This document shows positions 52,514 to 62,829 of a stretch of 64,000 nt of DNA, piece after piece. A program made the translations under genes and the position numbers. Position 1 is the first letter of the stretch. Each line of letters begins with the position of its first letter. Source of the stretch: Piezodorus guildinii (Eukaryota > Arthropoda > Insecta > Hemiptera > Pentatomidae); contig CM041297.1 in assembly GCA_023052935.1 (NCBI GenBank), positions 3,958,280 to 4,022,279 of the forward strand, in the 5' to 3' direction. Below the pieces are notes generated by a model. That model ran no database searches. It was not told the DNA's origin and was given only the letters and a program-made list of their open reading frames with translations.

Positions 52514-52772
52514 CTGAGAAAAACAAAACAATTTCGTATATATATATGTAATTTTGTTTCGAATACGTTTCGAGAATAAATTTTCTCATATTTTTGCCCC
52601 AACGGTGGAAAACAACAAAACAGTATTTTAAAATTTCTATACAGAAATTAAGAGATGATATTATTGTTAAAGAGATAGAAAACATTTTTGAAGAAATTTA
52701 AGAATTCATTGAATTCACAGTCAATAGATTTACAGTAGTTAAATATACTTCTCAATTAGAATTTACATTGTT

Positions 52773-52927
52773 ACTTTCACTTACCTATATATGGAATATA
52801 TAGAAAGGGAAATTATTGCGATCGTGAAAATTTTCGAATTCCAGTTTTCAACAGTAATAGACGTTTTAGAGTCCTCTGGGCCCAAATGACCAAGTCCCGC
52901 AAAATGGTCTGTGTGTGTTTGGTAACT
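52773..52927 (+). mobile_element. Fam-H hairpin-end fragment
   Basis: ACTTTCACTTACCTATATAT through GCGATCGTGAAAATTTTCGA to GTGTGTGTTTGGTAACTCAC, then truncated. Confidence 0.88.
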
Positions 52928-52974
52928 CACTCACTCTAACCGAAGTGAATTAGGTAACATGCATTTCTGTATAT

Positions 52975-53158
52975 GATTCACTTCGGAAACGACAACAAAA
53001 CTACCCATTTTTAAAATTTTAGTAACAGGAAATGAAAAATGGATATTTTAGGATAATCTAGTCCATAAAAAATCTTTGGGAAAGAATGTCAAAACTCGGA
53101 TTCCATCCGAACAAGACAATTCTTTCCATATGGTGGGATTTCAAGACTGTTGTTCTCT
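52975..53158 (+). pseudogene. mariner transposase fragment around the first catalytic position (lineage 2)
   Basis: One frame reads ILVTGNEKWIF, stop, DNLVHKKSLGKNVKTRIPSE then QDNSFHMVGF. The T-G-D-E-x-W-I motif, which carries the first catalytic aspartate of mariner transposases, appears here as TGNEKWI, so that residue is Asn. The nucleotide sequence GGATATTTTAGGATAATCTA matches GGATATTTTAAGGTAGTATA on the minus strand near 18770, tying it to lineage 2. A SINE1 abuts its 3' side at 53159. Confidence 0.72.
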
Positions 53159-53392
53159 TGTTTATTTGTTTATTTATTTAACGTCACTTTATGCTACTAT
53201 GGCTAATCGGAGGATGCTACAGTGGGAGTCCTAAATTTTGCCTATCCAGGTTTTATAAGGATAGGGATCTTTAACGAGTACCTGACATCGCACAGGCTCG
53301 GGACCACCTTTTAACGTCCCCTCCGAAAGACGGTATAACTAAGAATTTTTTACTCCCATTAAAAAATCCTAGGGCCACCCGCGGGTGGTGGT
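53159..53392 (-). mobile_element. SINE1, head truncated
   Basis: Tail GTTTATTTATTTAACGTCAC to CCGCGGGTGG; ends within the B-box region. Confidence 0.9.
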
Positions 53393-53884
53393 AAAAAGTG
53401 ATATTAAATAATGTTAAATATATTGTAGATTAAAATAAATTTTATGTCTATAATACATTGAGTGTTATTTCACCCTAAAAAACCGAAAGGACTTATTTGC
53501 TAAAGAATAAATATCATCTTCAATACTTAATGTGTTCTTATTATATCTGGGAAACTATTGAATAAATGTATATTTAATATATAAGGAACGCATTTATTTA
53601 TCTTTTATAACTATTAAGACGCTTATATATTTAATTAATAATTACATATGCAAAAAAACATAGGAAGGTATAGGGAACCAGTGTTGCCAGGGAAGGGCAC
53701 TGGGAACCAGTGTTACCACAATACTATTAATCATCATTTATATTTAATATTTGTTTGTTTGTTGTTTAAAAATAAATTAATTCCTATTTTATTTTTATTT
53801 CCAGGTGAGTATTTCATCCTTTGTTACTTCTGTGATTGGTGAGTTTAAGTCATAATTATATTTTATACTTTACATTTCCTACAT
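53393..53884. other. no gene seen
   Basis: AT-rich. 53675-53720 carries AACCAGTGTTGCC and AACCAGTGTTACC in tandem. Confidence 0.4.
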
Positions 53885-54020
53885 AACCATCTACTTCCTC
53901 CCGCATCCAATCATTACAATCCAAAATCCTTCGCAAAACCTTCAATGCCCCATATATTGTCACAAATCAACTCCTCCATAATGACCTAAACATCCCATTT
54001 GTTGAAGACCTATCCCGTGA

Positions 54021-54869
54021 TATCGGGTCGTTTCACATGAAATGTCCGTTTTTATAGTTTCTGAAATACATAAAGAATTTTGCAGGTCTCTGTTGTTTTC
54101 TTCCGAATGTTTACATATTTAAAGTAAACAGTTACTAATCCTCTACCTTTGCATTATAAACATTAGCTTCCCAATCAATTACCCACTTTTTAGTATACCT
54201 CCAAATATGAACATGGAAACACGCGATTTTAGAATAATATTTTTGTACGAGTTTAAACTCGGCCATTCAGCAGCTGAGACCGCTAGAAATATTTGCAAGG
54301 CATTTGGGGAAGGGAGTGTTTATGAACGGACCATTCGCCGTAATAGACAACGATGTCCTCAAACATACAGTAGAAGGAAACCCCTACCAAACAGTTAGAG
54401 GACTCCCAGCACAACTAAATGCAAGGGCATCTACAGTTTCCAGACATTTAAAGTGTATTTGGGAAGTAAAAAAGCTCGATACATGGGTACCTCACGATCT
54501 CACTGAGCAGCATGTTTCAAAACATACCTTGAAAAAATTGAAAGAACTGGGCTATGAAGTTCTTTTGCACCCGCCATATTCTCCCGACTTGTCTCCAACA
54601 GATAACCAACTGTTCAGGAATTTAGACAACTTCGTCAAAGGAAAACTTTTTGAAAATGATGATCAAGTGAAAAATGCGTTTTCAGATTTTGTTTCACTTC
54701 AAAGCTCAGAGTTTTTCAGTTCGGGGATAAAAAAGTTGGTGTCACGTTGGAAAAAATGTGTAGAAAAAGAAGGTAAATACTTCGAATAAAATTATCTTGT
54801 TTTCATTTCGTATTTTTAATAAAAATCCTTTACCTTGAAAACGGACATTTCGTGTGACACAACCCAATA
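54021..54869 (+). mobile_element. mariner element (lineage 3) with inverted ends and TA duplication
   Basis: The element is 54023-54867 between TA dinucleotides. Ends are inverted: TCGGGTCGTTTCACATGAAA then TGTCCGTTTT on the left, and TTGGGTTGTGTCACACGAAA then TGTCCGTTTT read inward from the right. At 845 bp it is shorter than the usual 1.3 kb. Confidence 0.9.
54207..54789 (+). pseudogene. mariner transposase, doubly deleted (lineage 3)
   Basis: Frame 54207-54398 begins MNMETRDFRIIFLYEFKLGH then SAAETARNICKAFGEGSVYE, the first DNA-binding helix-turn-helix. About 69 bp are then missing compared with the copy at 58684-59500, and the frame moves to 54304-54789: VIDNDVLKHTVEGNPYQTVR, STVSRHLKCI and TWVPHDLTEQ. 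A second, large deletion removes the first two catalytic positions. The end reads KELGYEVLLHPPYSPDLSPT, then DNQLFRNLDNF, SGIKKLVSRWKKCVEKEG and stop. The last aspartate (PYSPDL) remains. It is inactive but may still be mobilised through its ends. Confidence 0.9.
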
Positions 54870-55599
54870 GATACTCCACTTTTCATTCTAAACTTCCTGA
54901 CCACACAAACCCACTTGTCCTTATCTTCCTTAGATATCTCTGAGAACCCTCCGAGGCGACTGAAAAGAAGGTGGCCTCGGGACCTACTGCCTTAAATAAT
55001 TAGAGAGGTTTTACCACTGGGTAGTTCTTCCTCAAGACATTTTCATGACTTTTTTTCGTTCTACATATTTACTTATTGTGTTCTGTAATACAGTTGTTAA
55101 TTACTATAAATAAATAAATAGAAATAGAAAACATTTAGTAAAGGAAAGCTGGAAAGAAAACTGTGTAGGGACGACCTTTAAACCTTATTTGCAAGTTCTC
55201 CTCTTACCATTAGCTATAACCTGTTGAAGTAACATCTAATGCTGATGACATTTAACTTAGCGTTCAAGGCATTTGGAAACCAAAGTGTAATGCATTCTAT
55301 TTGTGTAATCTACCTAATGCTCGGTCTGTTAATACATTTCATCTTGACTGTTTACCAGCTTCTGAATCACACTTTCAAAAATGCTAAACTAGAACGGAGT
55401 TTTCAGGTATCTGATATATGATTTCATTTATATGTAATGTCATTCCTTACTTTTATCCCACAAAGGGCCTATTTGTTAAGGCGATAATATGCGATAATGT
55501 ATTCCTGAACGTATGTTTAAGTACTTCATCGAACAAATATAAGGAAATATTTTAAAAATCAGTTTAAATAATTTTAAATTGAGTTGTAAATCACCTTTA

Positions 55600-56140
55600 C
55601 CCTTCGTCGTAAACCTATGACATCCTGCCCTGAATTCCTGTTGAACAGATTCGCTACCTAGAGACTCCATCTCCACAAACGTCTTACCTGGAAGAAACTG
55701 CCTGACGTTTCTGACTACTTCTACACTTACTGGACAAACGCTCCAACCTTCCACTTAATTACAAAAGACTCATCTACATGACCATTTTAAGACCGATATG
55801 GACATGCGGAGTAGAGCTGTGGGGCTCTACTAAACCATCGAATTCCTGTCGAATCCTCAACGCTCCGTACTTTGTCACGAATAAGCTCATCTATAAAGAT
55901 CTTAATGTTCCCTATGTTGCTGACTTGGTGCGAACCAGGTACCACTCCTTCCATGACAAACTCCATTCCCTCTCTAACCTACTACAATAGTTTCAATCCT
56001 TGCTTCCTCTAGAATCCCTGATAATCCTTCGAGGCCCCGATACCTTCTAGTTTGCGAAATGTTTGTAATACTGCCACTGGTAGTGTCTCTACATGGATTT
56101 CATGACATTTTTCTTTCTTTCTTTTTTAATTTTTGTGGAA
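55600..56140 (+). pseudogene. LINE-J (Jockey-like) reverse transcriptase remnant
   Basis: Sequence from CGTCGTAAACCTATGACATC through CTGTTGAACAGATTCGCTAC and GACAAACGCTCCAACCTTCC to GCTGACTTGGTGCGAACCAG parallels 38700-39840 without the Transib-like insert. The frame 55778-55990 gives MTILRPIWTCGVELWGSTKP, ILNAPYFVTNKLIYKDLNVP and YVADLVRTRYHSFHDKLHSL. It contains a small deletion relative to other copies (RILNAPY instead of IQSLQSKILRKILNAPY). There are no catalytic residues. Confidence 0.85.
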
Positions 56141-56375
56141 GTTTCTTAATTGGAACATTCAATAAAGCACCCACTACCTTCCATTCATCATCCAATTATT
56201 TTATTTCCTAAGTCTTTTAACACCTTTTTTTTTTTATTTTTTTTTTATTCCATCTTAGTCGACGTTTCGGGGTTGTTTCCCCATTTTCTATATTACCATC
56301 ACATTTACTTGATGAATTTCTTTTCAATACAGTTGTCAATAAATCAATTAATAAATATGTTTTAAAAAATAGTTG
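56141..56375 (+). repeat. insertion and detached LINE-J tail
   Basis: 56305-56370 (CACATTTACTTGATGAATTT, ACAGTTGTCAATAAATCAAT) is the LINE-J 3' end. About 160 bp of unrelated sequence with a T-run and GACGTTTCGGGG separate it from 56140. Confidence 0.5.
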
Positions 56376-56399
56376 AGTTGTATCAGCCTATTAGTTTTT

Positions 56400-57100
56400 T
56401 TTTCTCTGGCGCGACAGGCGGTGTAGGCCCTTGGCCTCGTGGTGTAATCTCCTGGGAGAATACACTCACGATTCACGATGAGATTTTACAAGGTAGGTCA
56501 TCACTCCTTGCGCCTATTTTTGTGAGTCGCCACCATTTGGCTGACGGGTCTCACATACACATAAATCAATCATTAGAAACTATTAAAAAAAAAATATAAG
56601 ATAAATAATAAATGAGAAATAATTTTAAGTTCGATAACTATATATTATTATGTTAGAAAGACTTAACTAATCTATGTAAATAATATATTTTAAATTTTGT
56701 GTTGTTAAAGTCTGTAATGTATATGGCTTATATAACAGTATTAGAAACGTTTTTGTGAATAGAATGATGAAGAGTTAAATTTCCTTTTATGTTTATTTAT
56801 TTTTATTTTAATCTCAAATTGGATATTTTATTTTGTTTTGATGATGTAACCATTAGATATTATTAATAATATGAATATCTATTATAGTAAATACTGACTT
56901 AAAAGACCTGACTCAAGGTAAAATATAAATGTATATACAATTGCTGTTCATTGTAAGAGAGGACCAGTTTGGTCCTAAATGTAACAGGTCAATAATAAAC
57001 TCTATTCTATCCTATTTATTCTATACCCGGGGGGAGCGGCTGTGAGTGTATCCCGATTTAATTTTATCCTTATAAAAGCCCCGCCTAGACTGGGATTCGA
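56400..57100 (-). mobile_element. SINE4 split by a retroelement 3' end
   Basis: SINE4 body at 56405-56570 (GCCCTTGGCCTCGTGGTGTA, TTTGGCTGACGGGTCTCACA) and head at 57026-57100 (B box on the minus strand, TGAGTTCGAATCCCAGTC). The 455-bp insert ends GACCAGTTTGGTCCTAAATG, then ACAGGTCAATAATAAACTC and (TCTAT)n, like a non-LTR tail. Confidence 0.72.
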
Positions 57101-57239
57101 ACTCAGTTATATTATTTTTAATATGTTTTAATTCAATTTCGCATTTCATTTTTGAAGATGGAGATAAATACGTATGGAGTTTTCAAATCAGAAGAACATG
57201 ATTGATTATAAAAAAGTATAAAAAAAAATTATATTTTAC

Positions 57240-57620
57240 CTTCATATACGCTCTCACTCATATACAGGGTTTCTCATAGATGTCTCTTCATATTGTGAGA
57301 GCAGACACTAAACATTGAGTGGAAAAAAGAAGTTGATATGACCCATATTCCGATTCTCGTCGGTTAGCAAGGAAAGTCAAATTTTGAGTTTTATATATTT
57401 TTTTATTTTGTCGATGGTTTTATTCGGAAAACGTAGATATATCTACATGACGTGCATGGACAGAAAAACAAGCCATACCTGATGGAAAAAAAAAAACCTG
57501 TACCACTACAACCTATGAAGGGTCTTGGGCTTAGTACATATAGAGATTCGTACTGTTTATAGGCCAACGGCTGTGCAATGATGTGATTAGGCCGAGATCA
57601 CATTGAGCCGCCAGTTTTTT
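57240..57620. repeat. dispersed family P, copy 2
   Basis: ATTCCGATTCTCGTCGGTTA, AGATATATCTACATGACGTG, CTTAGTACATATAGAGATTC and GATTAGGCCGAGATCACATT are shared with 46160-46384 and 62225-62345. Confidence 0.6.
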
Positions 57621-57624
57621 CCCT

Positions 57625-57805
57625 ATTATTTTGGGTACCCACTTTATAGAGGCTGGGTGTGCCCCAGGAGGGTCTTCATACCCTAGGGTCGTCCCCCGAC
57701 TGAATTAACAGAATAAATAATATTCTTCCATAGCCAGGATTCGAACCCAGGACCCGGAGCACAGCAGACTTGCGCTCTATCCACTAGACCAAGCCGCTCC
57801 CCCCA
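57625..57805 (-). mobile_element. SINE3 (tRNA-like head)
   Basis: Minus strand: GGAGCGGCTTGGTCTAGTGG (A box), ATAGAGCGCAAGTCTGC, CCTGGGTTCGAATCCTGG (B box), then CCTAGGGTATGAAGACCCTC and ACCCAGCCTCTATAAAGTG. Partner of 13031-13152. Confidence 0.82.
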
Positions 57806-57905
57806 TACCTAATGAAAGAAGAGACAAATTTCGAGAAGGTAAGAAGTCAAACTCTCAACATTAGAGAGTAAGTGTCGCCCAACGTCATGCAGGAAATCAA
57901 ATTTT
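57806..57905. other. unique spacer
   Basis: Nothing recognised. Confidence 0.4.
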
Positions 57906-58676
57906 AATATGATGATATAGATGGTCAATTTCAAATAATCTGCAAAATTAAATGCATTTTAAAGGAAGAATATTAAATATATCGGCGTTAAAGCGCTGTC
58001 AGACTGTTTCTATTAGAATTAATCCTACATCATATAAAAAAAGCCCATTGAATTTTATATCGATATAACGAGGTTAATCAAAATCCTTCGGACTGTTTAT
58101 GAAAAAATTGATTTTGATACAAAAGTTGCGGTAACATCTCGGGCGTTGTCAAAAATATGAAATTTCAATTTCATAAGACTTTTCCTTTTTGGCGCTAGAC
58201 TTATCACGGACACACAAACTAGTGGTGGACATAATCGGATGATCGTCATAATCGAATGATGGTTTAAATAATCGAAAAATTCCATAATCGAATGATTAAT
58301 ATCCATTCTGAAACATAATATGGCACAATTTCCCTCTCCACGAAAAAAAAAAGTTCATTCTGTTACCCCAACCCCTGTAACTCCTAGATTATCGTAATCA
58401 AATTAAGTTCGAATGATCATTCGGTTCTCCGAACCGATTAATCGGATAATCGAGTAATTCGAATGATTGATATAATCGAATGATCTGATGATGGTCATTC
58501 GATAATGCCCACCCCTAACAGAAACATAATCGGACGCATAGACCTCTTTCCGGGACTTGGTTATTTGGACTCAAGTAATCCTAAACGTTTATTTCTGATG
58601 AAGACTGGAATTCTAAAATTTTCAGAATCGCTTTACTTTCCCTCACTACATATTTCATACATAGGTAAGTGAAAGT
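57906..58676 (-). mobile_element. Fam-H partial copy split by a hAT MITE
   Basis: Lacks the leader end. Reads from AATCTGCAAAATTAAATGCA through GCTGTCAGACTG and CGAGGTTAATCAAAATCC to the hairpin end ATAGGTAAGTGAAAGT, interrupted at the microsatellite slot by 58220-58517. Confidence 0.88.
58212..58525. mobile_element. hAT-like MITE, 298 bp, with 8-bp target duplication
   Basis: The element is 58220-58517. Ends are inverted: TAGTGGTGGACATAATCGGA then TGATCGTCAT, and TAGGGGTGGGCATTATCGAA then TGACCATCAT read inward. Flanks are ACACAAAC and ACAGAAAC (7 of 8 identical). The T/CAGxGGTGGxCA start and 8-bp duplication are hAT hallmarks. The interior repeats ATCGAATGAT-like motifs at least six times in both orientations. 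Confidence 0.9.
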
Positions 58677-58683
58677 AAATATA

Positions 58684-59500
58684 TTTGGTTGTGTCACATG
58701 TCCGTTTTCAAGGTAAAGGAATTTTATTAAAAATACGATATGAAAACAAGTAATTTTATTCGAAGTACTTACCTTCTTTTTATACACATTTTTCCCAACG
58801 TGACACCAACTTTTTTATCCCCGAATTGAAAAACTCTGAGCACTTTTCACTTGATCATCATTTTCAAATAGTTTTCCTTTTTACGAAGTTGTCTAAATTC
58901 CTAGACAGGTGGTAATCTGTTGGAGACAAGTCGGGAGAATATGGTGTGTGCGGTAGAACATCGTAGCCCAGTTCTTGCTGCCGCTCAGTGAGATCATGAC
59001 GTACCCATGTATCGAGCTCTTTTACTTTCCCAGCACACTTTAAATGTCTGGAAACGGTAGATGCACTTGCATTTAGTTGTGCTGAGAGTCCTTTAACTGT
59101 TTGGTAGGGGTTTCCTTCTACTGTATGTTTGAGGACATTGTTGTCTATTACGGACGGAGGTCTTCCTCGGGGCTATTTTTTTCAAGTCGGTATCCCCAGC
59201 TGAAAACTTAGCAAACCAACGGCGAATGGTCCGTTCATTGACACTCCCTTCCCCAAACGCCTTGCAAATATTTCTAGGCCACAGCTGCTGAATGACCGAG
59301 TTTAAACTCGTACAAAAATATTACTCGAAAATCGCGTGTTTCTGTTTTCGTATTTGGAGGTATACTAAAAAGTGGGTAATTGATTGGGAAGCTAATTTTT
59401 ATAATATAAAGGTAGAGGATTAGTAACTGTTTACTTTAAATATGTAAACATTCGGAAGAAAACAACAGAGACCTGCAAAATCCTTTATGTATTTAAGAAA
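58684..59500 (-). pseudogene. mariner transposase remnant (lineage 3), second copy
   Basis: Minus-strand sequence is close to 54023-54867. It keeps about 69 bp missing there (GTTGGTTTGCTAAGTTTTCA onward, encoding RWFAKFSAGD), has its own frameshifts (for example CTGTGGCCTAGA in the first helix) and shares a large central deletion, but with a different right breakpoint: after DLTER the sequence resumes at QELGYDV. Downstream it has PYSPDLSPTDYHL and the C-terminal WEKCV. One inverted end is at 58684 (TTGGTTGTGTCACATGTCCG); the other end is lost at about 59500. Catalytic positions one and two are absent. Confidence 0.88.
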
Positions 59501-60180
59501 CTAGTCTCTTTTGCTGAAACGTCGTTGGCGTAAGAAATAAGTCTTTATTTTCCTATAAAAGCTCGAATTGATGTTTTCAATTTACTATCCTGTCTATATG
59601 ATCCAACCAATTTTAAACGGATTAACTTTTTTTCTCCTTAAAGATCTCGGATCCTTACAGTGACTATCGCAAGTCATGACAGACCTGGACGACAATCCGT
59701 CAACCATTTGTCAGAGGTGGTTGATTCGAAACGGACCACTCGTATTGTTGATCCTTCCTCCGAGAACTTTAATCTTTTACGGTTTTTACCTCCTCCGAGT
59801 GTGAATGGGATGGGGTTGGCCGCTCCCCTAAAGATCTCCCTCCTCACCACCTTTCAGGTAGCTGCCCCAGGATACCTTCGGAAATTACCTCTTCCTCGGA
59901 GTATTTTTTGTTTTATCTCCGACTCTCCTTTCTCCCCCAGTTGGCTCTATGCTCTGTTGACTCAGGTATTAGCCCTGGGGTACTAATCTCTTTATAGGAC
60001 CCGGGTCACTTCCGTCATGGTTAGCGGGTTCGGTAATCGATACTATGATCTCTACTAGCTTCGAAAAAGAGAGGATGACAAATAACTATCCATCGAATAG
60101 TTAAACAAAAATTATTGAAGAAGAGGATAATCTAGGTAATGGTTAAGAAATCAAACAGCCGAAAATTATTAAACTCTGGT
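59501..60180. other. unassigned sequence with GC-richer part
   Basis: CTGAAACGTCGTTGGCGTAA at 59514 resembles the 3' half of the ribozyme-like motif but lacks the CTGATGA part. A 108-codon frame (59660-59986) in CT-rich sequence has no domain. Confidence 0.35.
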
Positions 60181-60690
60181 TTATTATTTCCAAATATCTA
60201 TATCACGGTATAACTGTTTATTTATTTTTTTTTTTTTTTGTTTTTGATGAGGCCACTGGGGACTTTAGAAGGTTGCACAACGCGGAGCTTGTACCCTGTG
60301 AATATAATTGAGTTGATAGCATATATATAAATAATTGAGACTTAAACAAATGGGCGAGTAAAGTTGTTGGGCTCGGTGGGGATCGGATTCCGAGAAAGTT
60401 GGTATTCGCTGATCCGACTGGTAGGCGTCCCTAAGATAGGACTGATCTCGGAGACTTGAGCTTGAACGGTGGAGCATTGGACGAGTCTGTGATGCAGCGG
60501 TAGTTTGGTGGTAACGGCATCGAATCTTCGGTTCGGGAAAATTAATTTTAAAAAAAGAAAAAAAAGCTGTTTATAGGCAATTAACTAATATTAAAAAGCA
60601 ATTAATTATTCAAAAAGAAAATGGAATATATTTTCGCTGCTAATTTCAAAACGCTATATCTCTGCTATTTCTGAACTGATTTCAAACGAT
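60180..60690. repeat. family L copy, interrupted by a LINE-A fragment
   Basis: CACGGTATAACTGTTTAT, TATAGGCAATTAACTAATAT and CAAAACGCTATATCTCTGCT match 30930-32275. CTGTTTAT at 60207-60214 and about 60569-60576 may be the target duplication of the LINE-A piece. Confidence 0.65.
60240..60545 (+). mobile_element. LINE-A 3' fragment, decayed
   Basis: GATGAGGCCACTGGGGACTT through TGGGCGAGTAAAGTTGTTGG and TCCGACTGGTAGGCGTCC to GGCATCGAATCTTCGG. Carries a small ATATATAAATA insertion and several deletions. Confidence 0.88.
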
Positions 60691-60695
60691 TTATA

Positions 60696-61008
60696 CGTTC
60701 ACTTACCAATATGGAATATATAGTAAGGTAAAAAGTATTGCGATCGTGAAAATTTTCGAATTCCAGTTTTCAACGGAAATAAACGTTTTAGGGTCCCCTG
60801 AGGCCAAATGACCAAGTCCCACAAAAAGATCTGTGCGTCCGTGTGTGTGTTTGTTAACTCCCGGGCGAAAGCGAAAATTCCTATGGAACTTAAATTTCAT
60901 ATTCAAGACAACTATTCGCCCTCGATGTTACAGAATCCTTTTCATCAAGATCAACTTACCGGATGATCTACTTTCTACCATGCATTTTGCACCTTTTTAC
61001 GATTTTAA
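60696..61008 (+). mobile_element. Fam-H hairpin-end fragment
   Basis: GTTCACTTACCAATATGGAA, GCGATCGTGAAAATTTTCGA and the slot GTGTGTGTGTTTG; truncated after TTTGCACCTTTTTACG. Confidence 0.88.
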
Positions 61009-61119
61009 ACATATTACACAATGTTTAATTTGTTTTCATTTTGTAATATTCAATAAGTCAACATTATTTTATTTGTTTTTATTTTGTTGTTTTGTTAATC
61101 GTGCTTTAGTGATATTCTG

Positions 61120-61374
61120 TTGTATTTTTGGCGAGTGGAATGGCGAAATGGGATATTTATGGGGAAAATTTGAATTTTTTTCTGTTTTTTTTAAAATAAT
61201 TATTCGCGGTTTTTAGATTAAAAAACTCTAATAAAGTTGTTTTCTATATTCACAAATGACGTAGTTTGAACGTATTTATTGGTAAAATTTCCATTTTTCT
61301 ATTCTTTCAACATTTCTTTTTTTTTTTTCTCTTTTCCTAATTCTAAAACTCTATACATATTTTTCCTTGTTTCT
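61120..61374. repeat. T-rich repeat related to 32405-32730
   Basis: AAATAATTATTCGCGGTTTT and CTAATTCTAAAACTCTATAC have counterparts in 32485-32640. Confidence 0.6.
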
Positions 61375-61522
61375 TCCGTTCTTCGGAGGTGACGTAAAAC
61401 TTTGGTCCTGAGTCTGTGCGATGTTAGTAACTCGTTGACGATCCCTATACTAATTACACTTGGATAGGCACAATTTAGGACTCCCGCTGTAGCATCGTCC
61501 GATTAGTCACATAAAGGACGTT

Positions 61523-61535
<13 letters not shown>
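61375..61535 (+). mobile_element. SINE1, 3' half
   Basis: CCGTTCTTCGGAGGTGACGT through TTGGATAGGCACAATTTAGG to GACGTTAAATATATATAT. Confidence 0.87.
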
Positions 61536-61553
<18 letters not shown>

Positions 61554-62825
61554 ATTATCTACTAATCAAAAAAAGAAAACGCGTTGTAATTATTTTATTC
61601 TTATTATCTATTTTTGGAATGTATTTATACCTATTTATTGCAAAGAACACAATAAATAAATGATGGATGGGAAATAAGATATGAAAAGCCTTTCTGTGCC
61701 GCGGGATACAGCAAGTTAGCTGAGTGAAAGTGAAATAAAACCCACTGTTTCCAGTTTTGTGTTTTCTTAATTTAATTTGTTGAGTTTCCTAGTGTAATTT
61801 ATCTTGTATTTTTACACTCTTAGTTCTTTAGTTCGCTGTAAGATCGTGTTATTTTCTCGTATTTAATTATAAATGTTCCTTTAGATTTCTTCGTGGAAAT
61901 TCTATATTCAAATTACTTGAGTATTCATTTAAATTAAAAGGTTGAAACTCGATTCGAAGAAAATGTGCCGTGAAATGTGACTTCCTTCACGTGACGAGGA
62001 AGATTCCATCCGATTTTCGCAGGGCTTACTGATGACATCGCGACGTGATAGTGACCACGTCTCTGTTCCATTGTAGAATCGATTAATACTCTCATCAATA
62101 GGGTTCACCATGCCTCGGTTCGAGTCACTGTTTCCTCATTCCGTATTCTTCATCTGTATTCATTCAATTTGTTCCCGACTAAGAGGAAAATTGCATCCTA
62201 GTACGACTTGGTTTGCAATATTGCGCAACTATTGAAAAAAAGAAACCGGTACCGCTACAACTAGGGACTCAGTACATATAGATATTCGTACTTTTTCTTT
62301 GCCAAAGCCGTGCAAGGATGGGATTAGGCCAAAATCACGCTCAGCAGCCTTGTTTCGAATTGTGTCCCGATGGCAAAAAGTGTCCGAATTAGGTCCCATC
62401 CTTGTCTACAGAGTCTTGATTGAGGCCTTAGTATCTGAAAAACGTGTTTTGTATCGGTACGGTTTATCAGCATATCTCGTTCAAAGGTAATTATGCAAAT
62501 GGTTAAACACAGAATAATAATATAAGTTTAAAAATATATAAACTTTTATCATAAAAATGTTTTCTTATGTTTTTTTTAATGATCATTTTTTGTTTGAAGA
62601 GAAGTTATTTTCGCATTCTTTAAGTTGCAGGGCCTTATGAAATCGTGGAATATTGGAATGTATCATTAATAGACACTGGTCTAGACATTTTTAAACTAGA
62701 TAAAAATTCCGCGGTATTTTGGATATTCTTATGTGAACTTGATACATTCAATTAATAATGCGTATATATTTATATTAAAGACATGGAAACTATACAACTA
62801 TACAAAAGTTGTGTTTGAAACATAC
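61536..62825. other. no gene seen; family P piece
   Basis: 62225-62345 (GGTACCGCTACAACTAGG, CAGTACATATAGATATTCGT, GGGATTAGGCCAAAATCACG) is family P copy 3. The remainder is unique; frames up to 63 codons have no motif. Confidence 0.45.
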
Positions 62826-62829
62826 CAAG

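Larger units (their letters stand above)
53885..55115 (+). pseudogene. LINE-J (Jockey-like) 3' remnant, split by a mariner
   Basis: TCCAAAATCCTTCGCAAAAC, CTTCAATGCCCCATATATTG, TTGAAGACCTATCCCGTGAT then, beyond the mariner, CTTCCTGACCACACAAACCC, CCGAGGCGACTGAAAAGAAG and GTGGCCTCGGGACCTACTGC correspond to the 45395 and 55600 copies. Conceptual peptides are KILRKTFNAPYIVTNQLL and NPPRRLKRRWPRDLL. The 3' end is ACAGTTGTTAATTACTATAA. The 845-bp mariner (54023-54867) sits between the two parts at a TA. Confidence 0.82.

Noticed and set aside
52590..52685. Treating the full 172-codon frame 52167-52685 as one protein
   Set aside because: A strong splice acceptor splits it, and the N-terminal part contains a TATATATA-encoded stretch typical of intron sequence.
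56256..56285. Another hammerhead-like motif (GACGTTTCGGGGTTGTTTCC)
   Set aside because: The GAAAC part and a hairpin are present on the minus strand, but the CTGATGA half is missing.
59514..59534. Ribozyme-like CTGAAACGTCGTTGGCGTAA
   Set aside because: It has only the 3' half of the core, with no CTGATGA or stem II.
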